Source: Streptomyces sp. WAC 01529 (GTDB lineage: Bacteria; Actinomycetota; Actinomycetes; Streptomycetales; Streptomycetaceae). From it: a stretch of 64,000 nt of DNA. Both the position numbers and the translations under genes were made by a program. Shown one piece after another: positions 32,799 to 40,662 of the stretch (its first letter is position 1; the number at the start of each line of letters is the position of its first letter). Below the pieces are notes generated by a model. That model was not told the DNA's origin. It did no database searches and saw only the letters and a program-made list of their open reading frames with translations. The stretch is from positions 3,173,001-3,237,000 of the forward strand of contig NZ_CP029617.1 in the NCBI RefSeq assembly GCF_003945545.1. Reading direction: 5' to 3'.

Positions 32799-34946
32799 GT
32801 GACCAGTCCGGCCGACCCGCCCATGGGCGGCGACAGCGGTGGGCAGAAGAGGCCGAAACTGCTCGCGGTGACCGCGTGCCCGACCGGCATCGCCCATACG
32901 TATATGGCGGCGGAGAAGCTCTCGCAGGCGGCGGAGCGTCTCGGGGTCGAGATGAAGGTGGAGACGCAAGGTTCCATCGGGGCTGAGAACGTCCTCTCTG
33001 ACAACGATGTCAGAGACGCCGACGGCATCATCATCGCGGCGGACAAGGATGTGGACCGCAGCCGTTTCGTGGGCAAGCGGGTGCTGTCCGTCGGGGTGTC
33101 CGAGGGCATCAGCCGTCCGGAGCAGCTGATCGAGCGGGTGCGGAGCGCGCCCGTGCACGGCGGTGACGGGGGCGGCGGACCCGAGGCGTCGACCGGCGGT
33201 GGCGGTGGGGGCGGCCGGGAGCGGAGCATCGCGTACAAGGCGCTGATGAACGGTGTCTCGTACATGATTCCGTTCGTGGTGGTCGGTGGTCTGCTGATCG
33301 CGATCTCGCTGGCGCTCGGCGGGGATGCCACGTCGAAGGGGTACGTGATCCCGGAGGGGACCTTCTGGGCGCACGTCAACGCCATCGGGGTCATCGGGTT
33401 CACGCTGATGGTGCCGATCCTGTCGGGGTACATCGCGTACGCCATCGGGGACCGGCCGGCGCTGGTGCCGGGCATGATCGGCGGGTGGATCGCCAACACC
33501 GGTGAGCTGTACGACTCCAAGGCGGGGGCGGGGTTCATCGGGGCGATCGTGACCGGTTTCCTGGCCGGTTATCTGGTGGTGTGGATCAAGAAGGCCAAGG
33601 TCCCGAAGTTCGTCCAGCCGATCATGCCGATCATCGTGATCCCGATCCTCGCGACCACGGCGCTCGGACTGTTCTTCATCTACGTCATCGGCAAGCCGAT
33701 CTCGTGGGTCTTCGAGCATCTGACCGACTGGCTCAGCGGCATGACCGGGACCAGCGCGATCCTGCTCGGCGCGATTCTCGGACTCATGATCGCGTTCGAC
33801 ATGGGCGGCCCGGTCAACAAGACCGCGTTCCTCTTCGGTACGGGGCTCATCGCGACCGGCAACCAGACCGTGATGGGCATGTGCGCGGCGGCCATCCCCG
33901 TGATGCCGCTCGGGCAGGGGCTCGCCACGCTGATCCGGCGCAAGCTGTACTCGGAACAGGAGCGCGAGACGGGCATGGCCGCGCTGTTCATGGGGTTGTT
34001 CGGGATCTCGGAGGGAGCGATTCCGTTCGCTGCCGCGCGGCCCGCGCAGGTCATCCCCGCCAACATGCTCGGCGGCGCGGTCGCGGGTGCCGTCGCCGGT
34101 ATGGCGGGCGTCGAGGACGCGGTGCCGCACGGCGGGCCGATCGTGGCGGTGCTGGGTGCGATCGGTGGCGTACCGATGTTCTTCGTGGCGGTCGCCGTCG
34201 GCACGGTCGTCACCGCGCTCGCCACGGTCACGCTGGTCGACCTCAGCGAGCGCAAGGGGCGGGGGGCCTTGCCCGTCGGCGACCGGGTCGGCGGGCCCGA
34301 GCCGGCGCTCGCAGGGGCCGGGGTGGCCTCGGGTGGCGCGGCGGTCGCGGGCGGGGCGACGGTCGCGGGCGGGGCGCTGCGGAAGGAGCCGTCGGCTCGG
34401 CCTGCGGCTTCGGATTCCGCTCCGGCTTCGGCTCCGGATTCCGCTTCGGCTCCGGATTCCGCTTCCGCTTCGACTTCGGCCGACGCACCCGAAGTCCTCT
34501 CCGGCTATCTCACCGAGCGGACCGTGAAGGTCCAGCTGGCCGCCCGTGACAAGGATGCGGCGATCCGGGAGATGGCCGCGCTTCTGGCCACCACGGGCAG
34601 GGTCAACGACGTGGAGGAGCTGGTGCGGACCGCGCTGCGGCGCGAGGAGCAGGGCACCACCGGGCTCGGTGAGGAAATCGCCATTCCGCATGCCAAGACC
34701 GACGCCGTGGACGCGCCCGTCGTGGGGTTCGCCCGGTCCGCGGAGGGTGTCGAGTGGGGGTCGCTCGACGGTACGAAGGCCAAGCTGATCTTCATGATCT
34801 CCGTACCGGAGGCGGCCGCCGGGGACGAGCATCTGCGGATCCTCGCGCTGCTTTCGCGGAAGCTGATGGACACGGGGTTCCGGGAGCGGCTGGTGGCGGC
34901 GCCGGATGACGCCGCGATCCTCGACGTGCTGCGTGAGGTCCAGTAG
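32799..34946 (+). CDS. PTS fructose-type permease, fused IIB-IIC-IIA
   Basis: Imports and phosphorylates a sugar, probably fructose, using phosphate from HPr. It has 715 residues. The IIB domain comes first, with active Cys27 in AVTACPTGIAHTYMAAEKL. A Gly-rich linker leads to the membrane IIC domain (about 140-480: LMNGVSYMIPFVVVGGLLI, MIAFDMGGPVNKTAF, GVEDAVPHGGPIVAVLGAIGG). An Ala/Ser/Pro linker of about 80 residues precedes IIA with active His631 in EEIAIPHAKTDAV. The order B-C-A differs from the A-B-C order I recall for the Streptomyces fruA product. No fruK or fruR lies beside it. The GTG at 32799 follows GAGGAG. Specificity is inferred. Confidence 0.9.
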   Translation: MTSPADPPMGGDSGGQKRPKLLAVTACPTGIAHTYMAAEKLSQAAERLGVEMKVETQGSIGAENVLSDNDVRDADGIIIAADKDVDRSRFVGKRVLSVGVSEGISRPEQLIERVRSAPVHGGDGGGGPEASTGGGGGGGRERSIAYKALMNGVSYMIPFVVVGGLLIAISLALGGDATSKGYVIPEGTFWAHVNAIGVIGFTLMVPILSGYIAYAIGDRPALVPGMIGGWIANTGELYDSKAGAGFIGAIVTGFLAGYLVVWIKKAKVPKFVQPIMPIIVIPILATTALGLFFIYVIGKPISWVFEHLTDWLSGMTGTSAILLGAILGLMIAFDMGGPVNKTAFLFGTGLIATGNQTVMGMCAAAIPVMPLGQGLATLIRRKLYSEQERETGMAALFMGLFGISEGAIPFAAARPAQVIPANMLGGAVAGAVAGMAGVEDAVPHGGPIVAVLGAIGGVPMFFVAVAVGTVVTALATVTLVDLSERKGRGALPVGDRVGGPEPALAGAGVASGGAAVAGGATVAGGALRKEPSARPAASDSAPASAPDSASAPDSASASTSADAPEVLSGYLTERTVKVQLAARDKDAAIREMAALLATTGRVNDVEELVRTALRREEQGTTGLGEEIAIPHAKTDAVDAPVVGFARSAEGVEWGSLDGTKAKLIFMISVPEAAAGDEHLRILALLSRKLMDTGFRERLVAAPDDAAILDVLREVQ

Positions 34947-34968
34947 GGCCCGTGGTCATCTCCTCATG

Positions 34969-35017
34969 TACGTCGATGGGGCCCCGCACCAGCAAGGTGC
35001 GGGGCCCCATCGACGTA
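34969..35017. terminator. Perfect 22-bp hairpin between convergent genes
   Basis: A 22-base-pair perfect stem (5' arm 34969-34990, 3' arm 34996-35017) with loop AGCAA, placed between the PTS gene stop and the convergent cation transporter stop. It is a bidirectional terminator without a T-run and one of the strongest hairpins in the window. Confidence 0.85.
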
Positions 35018-35032
35018 CGTACGAGAGCGAGG

Positions 35033-35992
35033 TCAGTGGGCGCCGGGCGACTTCGCGGGGTTGGTGCCCTCGGCTGCCGCCGACTCGCTGAAGATGTCCG
35101 GTTCGAGGTAGATCACGCGGGCGATCGGGACCGCGGCGCGGATGCGGTCCTCGGCGGCGTTGATCGCGGCGGCGACCTCCGCGGCGGTGTCGTCGTGCTG
35201 GACGGCGACCTTCGCGGCGACGAGCAGTTCCTCGGGGCCGAGGTGGAGCGTGCGCATGTGGATGACCTTGGTGACCGTGTCGCCGTCGACCAGGGCCTTC
35301 TCGATCTTCTCGACCTGGTCGACGCCGGCGGCCTCGCCGAGCAGGAGCGACTTGGTCTCCGCGGCGAGGATGATGGCGATCGCGATGAGCAGGACGCCGA
35401 TGCAGAGCGTGCCGATGCCGTCCCAGACGCCGTCACCGGTGGCGAGGGCGATGCTGACGCCGCCGAGGGCGAGGACCAGGCCGACCAGCGCGCCGAGGTC
35501 CTCCAGGAGGACGACCGGCAGCTCGGGGGCCTTCGCGCGGCGGACGAACTGCGTCCAGGAGAGGTTGCCGCGCAGGAGGTTGGACTCCTTGATGGCGGTG
35601 CGGAAGGAGAAGGTCTCCGCGATGATCGCGAACACCAGGACACCGACGGGCCAGTACCAGTGCTCGATCTCGTGCGGGTCCTTGATCTTCTCGTAGCCCT
35701 CGTAGATCGCGAACATGCCGCCGACCGAGAAGAGGACGATCGAGACGAGGAAGGCGTAGATGTAGCGCTCGCGGCCGTAGCCGAAGGGGTGTTGCGGGGT
35801 CGCCTCGCGCTGGGCCTTCTTGCCGCCGAGGAGCAGCAGTCCTTGGTTGCCCGAGTCCGCGAGCGAGTGGACGCTCTCGGCGAGCATCGAGGACGAGCCG
35901 CTGAAGATGAACGCGACGAACTTCGCCACCGCGATCGCGAGGTTCGCGGCGAGTGCCGCGACAATCGCCTTTGTTCCGCCTGACGCGCTCAT
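35033..35992 (-). CDS. Cation diffusion facilitator family transporter
   Basis: A 319-residue CDF-family exporter for divalent cations such as Zn, Co, Fe or Mn. Six membrane helices precede a cytoplasmic C-terminal domain. Helix II carries SSSMLAESVHSLADSGNQGLLLLGGKK, where the H-S-L-A-D-S signature belongs to the site-A metal ligands. Helix V holds VVLLEDLGALVGLVLALGGV, with E-D-x-x-A in place of H-D-x-x-x-D. That change fits the SLC30A9/ZNT9-like subgroup rather than classic zinc exporters. The cytoplasmic domain (VTKVIHMRTLHLGPEELLVAAKVAV) is complete. The start is the ATG at 35990-35992. It lies downstream of manA but with a 111-base gap. The metal cannot be told. Confidence 0.88.
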   Translation of the reverse strand: MSASGGTKAIVAALAANLAIAVAKFVAFIFSGSSSMLAESVHSLADSGNQGLLLLGGKKAQREATPQHPFGYGRERYIYAFLVSIVLFSVGGMFAIYEGYEKIKDPHEIEHWYWPVGVLVFAIIAETFSFRTAIKESNLLRGNLSWTQFVRRAKAPELPVVLLEDLGALVGLVLALGGVSIALATGDGVWDGIGTLCIGVLLIAIAIILAAETKSLLLGEAAGVDQVEKIEKALVDGDTVTKVIHMRTLHLGPEELLVAAKVAVQHDDTAAEVAAAINAAEDRIRAAVPIARVIYLEPDIFSESAAAEGTNPAKSPGAH

Positions 35993-36103
35993 GAGTGCCG
36001 GGGGTCCCTTCGCCTTCGTGTGTGCCGGGCCATCGCTGGTGAGAAGTGCTTTGCCCGCCCTTTGCGGTGGGTCATTGTTGCAGCACGGGAGGGTGCCGGC
36101 GCG

Positions 36104-37255
36104 TCAGGCCACCACAGTGGCCCGGAAAACCGTGCCCACTCCGGACACTTCGGCCTTTTCCCCTGCGGGGACGAATGCGGACTGACCGGGTGTCAGGGTC
36201 AGTTCGCCCGCGCGGACCGTGCCCGCGGTGCAGAGCAGGATCTGCGGGGTGGTGGCGGTGAGGTCCTGCGGGGCCGCGCCCTCGGGCAGGACGAGACGGG
36301 AGAGGCGGAACTCGTCGATCGGGGTCTCGTACACCTCTTCGCCCGCGGGTGACGCCTCGGGGCGCAGGACGCCGGGGTCGCTCGCCTCGAAGCGGACGAC
36401 GCGCAGGAGTTCGGGCACGTCGACGTGTTTGGGCGTCAGGCCGCAGCGCAGGACGTTGTCGGAGTTGGCCATGATCTCGACGCCGAGGCCGTCGAGATAG
36501 GCGTGCGGGACGCCGGCGCCGAGGAACAGGGCCTCGCCGGGCTGGAGTCGTACGTGGTTGAGGAGCATCGCCGCGATGACGCCCGGGTCGCCGGGGTAGT
36601 GGTGGGCGAGGTCGGCGTACGGGGCGTAGGCGCCGCCGAGGCGCTGGGCGGCGGCCGTGAACGCGGTGACCGTCTCGGCCATCTGTTCGGGGTCGGCGCT
36701 CAGCACGGCCGTCAGGACCTCGCGCAGGGCGGCTTCTTCGGGGTGGGCACGCAGCAGGTCCACGTACGGCTTGAGGGAGTCGACGCCGAGGGCCTCCAGG
36801 AGGTCGGCGGTCTCGCCGGGGGCGCGGAAGCCGCAGAGGCCGTCGAACGGCGTGAGGGCGCAGATCAGTTCGGGTTTGTGGTTGGCGTCCTTGTAGTTGC
36901 GGTTCGGGGCGTCCACGGGGACGCCGCGGCGCTCCTCGTCGGCGTACCCCTCCTTCGCCTGCGCGAGGTCGGGGTGCACCTGGAGGGAGAGCGGGGCGCC
37001 CGCGGCGAGGATCTTGAAGAGGAAGGGCAGGCGCGGGCCGAACTTGGCGACCGCCTCCGGGCCCAGCTCGCGCTCCGGGTCCGCCTCGATGACCTCGTTC
37101 AGCGCGCCGCGCTCGGTGCGCGAGGGCGCGCCCGGGTGGGCGCCCATCCACATCTCGGCCTGCGGATCGCCGCTCGGCTCGACGCCGAGGAGCTGGGCGA
37201 GGGCGGTCGTGGAGCCCCAGGCGTAGGGGCGGATGGTGTTGGTGAGGCGGTCCAC
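36104..37255 (-). CDS. manA: Mannose-6-phosphate isomerase, class I
   Basis: Interconverts fructose-6-phosphate and mannose-6-phosphate, the first committed step to GDP-mannose. It has 383 residues. Zinc-site residues appear as Gln92 and His94 in SLQVHPD and Glu129 in HKPEL, with the later His in LGAGVPHAYLDGLGVEIMANSDN near residue 260. The cupin fold ends with LTPGQSAFVPAGEKAEVSG. The GTG at 37253-37255 is preceded by GGGAGA. It is the first of the man genes in this window; manB and manC lie at 39.2 and 54.0 kb. A 27-bp tandem repeat separates it from the SIS gene upstream. Confidence 0.95.
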   Translation of the reverse strand: MDRLTNTIRPYAWGSTTALAQLLGVEPSGDPQAEMWMGAHPGAPSRTERGALNEVIEADPERELGPEAVAKFGPRLPFLFKILAAGAPLSLQVHPDLAQAKEGYADEERRGVPVDAPNRNYKDANHKPELICALTPFDGLCGFRAPGETADLLEALGVDSLKPYVDLLRAHPEEAALREVLTAVLSADPEQMAETVTAFTAAAQRLGGAYAPYADLAHHYPGDPGVIAAMLLNHVRLQPGEALFLGAGVPHAYLDGLGVEIMANSDNVLRCGLTPKHVDVPELLRVVRFEASDPGVLRPEASPAGEEVYETPIDEFRLSRLVLPEGAAPQDLTATTPQILLCTAGTVRAGELTLTPGQSAFVPAGEKAEVSGVGTVFRATVVA

Positions 37256-37302
37256 GGAGGGGGTCTCCCTTGCTACTGCTGCGTACGCGAATTCTGGGCT
37301 GC

Positions 37303-37418
37303 GGCCCTGACCGGCGCGGGCGCGGTCCGGTGCCGGGCCCTGACCGGAGCGATCCGGTGCCGGGCCGTGTCCGGAGCGGTCCGGTGCCAGGCCCTGACCG
37401 GAGCGGTCCGGTGCCCGG
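37303..37418. repeat. 27-bp tandem repeat between manA and the SIS-domain gene
   Basis: A unit containing GGCCCTGACCGGAGCGGTCC recurs with starts at 37303, 37336, 37363 and 37390, giving periods of 33, 27 and 27 bases. The third copy carries two substitutions. It occupies almost the whole spacer between the two minus-strand genes. The units hold CCGGAGCGGTCCGG-like partial palindromes. Confidence 0.85.
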
Positions 37419-38618
37419 TCATGATCGGCCCCCCGAGGCGAGCGCCAGGTAAACGGCGGCGAAATCCGTGACGGCGATCAGCTCCGCGAGCGCCTCCAGC
37501 TCGTCGCCCGACTCCGGCTCCAGCTCGCTGAGCGCCACGTCGTGGCCGTGCGCCAGCTCGCGGGCGGCCGGGGCTGCCGAGAGGCCTCCGGCGTCGACCG
37601 GGCGGTCGCGGAGCAGCACCACGCGCGCGCGGAGGGCGGCCTGGTCGTCGACGCGGTCGCGGAAGAAGTCGTCGGTGTCGTCGCCGCCCCCGGGGTTGCC
37701 CGCGAGGAGCGCGCCGTGGGCGGGCAGGGCCTCGGGCAGCTCGCAGGCGAGCGCGGCGTGCCCGGCCAGCTCAGCGAGGGTGGCGGCGAAGCGGCGGCCC
37801 GCGGCGCCCGCGGACTGGCCCTCGGTCCAGATGAGCGGGAGCGCGTCGGCCAGCTCGGCGGCGAGCGTCTTGGCGGGGTTGCTGTACGTGGAGATGGCCG
37901 GGCCGCAGCGTTCCGCAACCCGGTCGAGGCGGTCGGCGACCTTCTGGAGGACGTCGACGGGGGCGGCGATCAGACCGGTGCGGTCCAGGAGCACGAGGAG
38001 CGGGACGAGGAGCGCCCACAGGGTGCAGGGAGCGCCGGACGCGGCCTCGTCCTCCACGCGGCGTGCCTCGTACGAGCCGGAGTCCCGGTCGGCTCCGTCG
38101 TGCACGCCTTCGTACGCGCCGTACGGCGAGGTGGCCAGGGGGACGGTGAGGCCGTGGCTGCCCTCCACGCCCTCCGCGAGGGGGGTGCGGGCGGGGGCGA
38201 CGGCGACGACCGTGCAGCCGCGGCGGTACGCCTGTTCGGCGAGGAGGGTGAGGCCCGGTTCGGTGCCGTCCGGGGTGGCGATGAGCAGCAGGTCCACGGG
38301 GCCGACCCAGCCGGGCAGCGCCCAGCGCAGGGCGCCCGCGGCGGGGGCGACGCCGGTCGGGGCGAGCCGCACGACGGGGCAGCCCGCTCCGGCGAGGCCG
38401 TCGAGGAGGTCCGCCACGCAGACGGCCGCGGTGCCCGGGCCCGCGATCAGGATGGCGCGGGGGCGGCCGTCGGGCTTGAGGTCCGTCAGCCCCGCCTCCG
38501 TGGCGTGCCGGATCGCGGTGCGGACGCGGGCGCCCGCTTCCGCCGCGCCCCGCAGCAGTCCGCGGCGGTCGGCGCGGGCCAGCGCCTCGGGTTCGTCGAG
38601 CAGCGACTCGTCGAGCAT
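37419..38618 (-). CDS. SIS-domain protein with bacterial phosphoglucose isomerase C-terminal-like domain
   Basis: A 399-residue protein of the sugar-isomerase fold, equivalent in position to Rv3256c between manA and manB. Residues 50-130 hold a SIS-like strand order (RAILIAGPGTAAVCVADLLDGL, PVDLLLIATPDGTEPGLTLLAEQAYRRGCTVVAV). The C-terminal part (AISTYSNPAKTLAAELADALPLIW, GDDTDDFFRDRVDD) resembles the PGI/PMI C-terminal domain. The usual Ser-Ile-Ser phosphosugar motif is weak, so catalysis is doubtful. The start is the ATG at 38616-38618. The context suggests a role in mannose-6-phosphate supply, perhaps as a regulator or structural partner of ManA/ManB. No substrate can be named. Confidence 0.85.
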   Translation of the reverse strand: MLDESLLDEPEALARADRRGLLRGAAEAGARVRTAIRHATEAGLTDLKPDGRPRAILIAGPGTAAVCVADLLDGLAGAGCPVVRLAPTGVAPAAGALRWALPGWVGPVDLLLIATPDGTEPGLTLLAEQAYRRGCTVVAVAPARTPLAEGVEGSHGLTVPLATSPYGAYEGVHDGADRDSGSYEARRVEDEAASGAPCTLWALLVPLLVLLDRTGLIAAPVDVLQKVADRLDRVAERCGPAISTYSNPAKTLAAELADALPLIWTEGQSAGAAGRRFAATLAELAGHAALACELPEALPAHGALLAGNPGGGDDTDDFFRDRVDDQAALRARVVLLRDRPVDAGGLSAAPAARELAHGHDVALSELEPESGDELEALAELIAVTDFAAVYLALASGGRS

Positions 38619-38773
38619 GGGGGTGAGGCCTCCGATCGCCGTGCGCGGCTTCGCGCGCGCTGCTGGGTCGTGCCGGGGCGGGTGCCCTTGCGCGGGTGCG
38701 CTACCCGGGTCCCCTGCGCGGGGTGTGCCGAGCGGGACGCCTCTGCGCGGGACGCCCCTGCGCGGGGGTGCCG

Positions 38774-38950
38774 TCAGGCGGGGCGGCGGGCCTCGTCGAC
38801 CAGGAGGACGGGGATGCCGTCGCGGACCGGGTACGCCAGGCCGCACTCCTTGGCGTCCGCCGTGCAGATCAGCTCGGTCTCCGTCTCCTTGAGGGGGGCG
38901 TGGCAGGCCGGGCAGGCGAGGATCTCCAGGAGGCCGGCTTCGAGCGCCAT
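38774..38950 (-). CDS. Trm112-family small zinc protein
   Basis: A 58-residue protein with four Cys at 13, 16, 29 and 36 ([35 protein letters not shown]), the compact zinc-ribbon of the Trm112/YcaR family. In eukaryotes Trm112 activates methyltransferases. Bacterial members lie next to lipid A, mannose or glycosyltransferase genes, and their role is unclear. The ATG at 38948-38950 gives the usual N-terminus [11 protein letters not shown]. It lies between the SIS gene and manB on the same strand, in conserved synteny. Confidence 0.9.
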   Translation of the reverse strand: MALEAGLLEILACPACHAPLKETETELICTADAKECGLAYPVRDGIPVLLVDEARRPA

Positions 38951-39169
38951 GGGGTGGGTCCCTTCGAGCTGATGTGGTGAGGTTTCGCGGTTCTGTGAGG
39001 CGGTGGCGCGGCCTCGCGGTGCGGGACGCTGCGGGCCCTGCGGGTGCGGGGCTCCCAGGCCCCGTGGATGCGGGCGCCGCGGTCCCCGCGGGGTGCGGGA
39101 CGCCGCGGTGCCGCCTCACAGGATGCGGCCTGGTCAGCGTACCTCCGTGCGAGGCGGCCCGTGGGGGCG

Positions 39170-40534
39170 TCAGCCGCGGATGATCGCGAGGGCCTCGTCG
39201 CGGGCCTTGGCCATCGTGGCCTCGTCCCGCGCCTCGACGTTGAGCCGCAGCAGGGGCTCGGTGTTGGAGGCCCGGACGTTGAACCACCAGTCGGCGGCGG
39301 TCACCGTCAGGCCGTCCAGCTCGTCCAGGGTGATGCCGTCCTGACCCTCGTACGCCGTCTTGATGGCGGCGAGGCGGGCGGTCTGGTCGTCGACCGTGGA
39401 GTTGATCTCTCCGGAGCCCGCGTAGCGGTCGTACTGCGCGACGAGGCCGGACAGCGGGCCGTCCTGCTCGGCGAGGGCCGCCAGGACGTGGAGGGCGGCG
39501 AGCATGCCCGTGTCCGCGTTCCAGAAGTCCTTGAAGTAGTAGTGCGCGGAGTGTTCGCCGCCGAAGATCGCGCCGGTGCGCGCCATCTCCGCCTTGATGA
39601 AGGAGTGGCCCACGCGCGTGCGCACGGGCGTGCCGCCGTTCTCCTTGACGACCTCCGGGACCGACCAGGAGGTGATCAGGTTGTGGATGACCGTGCCCTT
39701 GCCGCCGTGCTTGGCCAGCTCGCGGGAGGCGACCAGGGCGGTGATGGCCGAGGGGGAGACCGGGTCGCCGTTCTCGTCGACCACGAAGCAGCGGTCCGCG
39801 TCGCCGTCGAAGGCGATGCCGAGGTCGGCGCCCTCCGCGCGCACGCGCTCCTGGAGGTCCACGATGTTGGCCGGGTCCAGGGGGTTCGCCTCGTGGTTGG
39901 GGAAGGTGCCGTCCAGCTCGAAGTACATCGGTACGAGCTCCAGGGGCAGGCCCTCGAAGACGGTGGGGACCGTGTGCCCGCCCATGCCGTTGCCCGCGTC
40001 GACGACGACCTTCAGCGCGCGGTTGGCCCTCAGGTCGACGAGGCCGCGCAGGTGGGCGGCGTAGTCGGTGAGGGTGTCGCGCTGGGTGAGGGTGCCGGGG
40101 GCCGCCGCGTCCTCGGGGCCGCCGGAGGCGAGCCAGCCCTCCACGAGGGCGCGGATCTCCGCGAGGCCGGTGTCCTGACCCACCGGGGCGGCGCCCGCGC
40201 GGCACATCTTGATGCCGTTGTACTGGGCGGGGTTGTGCGAGGCCGTGAACATCGCGCCCGGCAGGTCCAGCGCGCCCGAGGCGTAGTACAGCTGGTCCGT
40301 GGAGCAGAGCCCGATCTCGGTAACGTCCACGCCGCGTGCTGCCGCCCCGCGCGCGAAGGCCCGCGAGAGGCCGGGCGACGAGGGGCGCATGTCATGCCCC
40401 ACGACGATCGCGTCCGCCGCCGTGACCTGCGCGAAAGCAGCGCCGAACAGCTCCGCGAGCGATTCGTCCCACTGGTCCGGGACCACCCCGCGAACGTCGT
40501 ACGCCTTCACGATCTGGGACAGATCAGCAGTCAC
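39170..40534 (-). CDS. manB: Phosphomannomutase/phosphoglucomutase
   Basis: Converts mannose-6-phosphate to mannose-1-phosphate. It has 454 residues and belongs to the alpha-D-phosphohexomutase family. The phosphoserine loop is TASHNP with Ser99, the Mg2+ loop is DGDADR at 243-248, the sugar-binding loop is GGEHSAHYYF, and the phosphate-binding loop RASNTEPLLRLNVEA is near residue 425. All four domains are complete. The GTG at 40532-40534 follows AGAGAGGG and is preferred to an upstream ATG. In S. coelicolor manB (SCO3028) is needed for protein O-mannosylation and phage reception, so the same is likely here. Confidence 0.95.
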   Translation of the reverse strand: MTADLSQIVKAYDVRGVVPDQWDESLAELFGAAFAQVTAADAIVVGHDMRPSSPGLSRAFARGAAARGVDVTEIGLCSTDQLYYASGALDLPGAMFTASHNPAQYNGIKMCRAGAAPVGQDTGLAEIRALVEGWLASGGPEDAAAPGTLTQRDTLTDYAAHLRGLVDLRANRALKVVVDAGNGMGGHTVPTVFEGLPLELVPMYFELDGTFPNHEANPLDPANIVDLQERVRAEGADLGIAFDGDADRCFVVDENGDPVSPSAITALVASRELAKHGGKGTVIHNLITSWSVPEVVKENGGTPVRTRVGHSFIKAEMARTGAIFGGEHSAHYYFKDFWNADTGMLAALHVLAALAEQDGPLSGLVAQYDRYAGSGEINSTVDDQTARLAAIKTAYEGQDGITLDELDGLTVTAADWWFNVRASNTEPLLRLNVEARDEATMAKARDEALAIIRG

Positions 40535-40662
40535 GGCCAACCCTCTCTGCAAGCTCTGCGAGTGACGTCGGTACGTCGGTCACCCCACGTCGGTCGTCCC
40601 AAACTACCCGCAACCACCGACAACGAACTCGTGCGTCGATCAAGCCGCGATCCGGCCCCTGC

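Noticed and set aside
37303..37418. CRISPR array
   Set aside because: Units are directly adjacent with no unique spacers, only four copies, and no cas genes are near.
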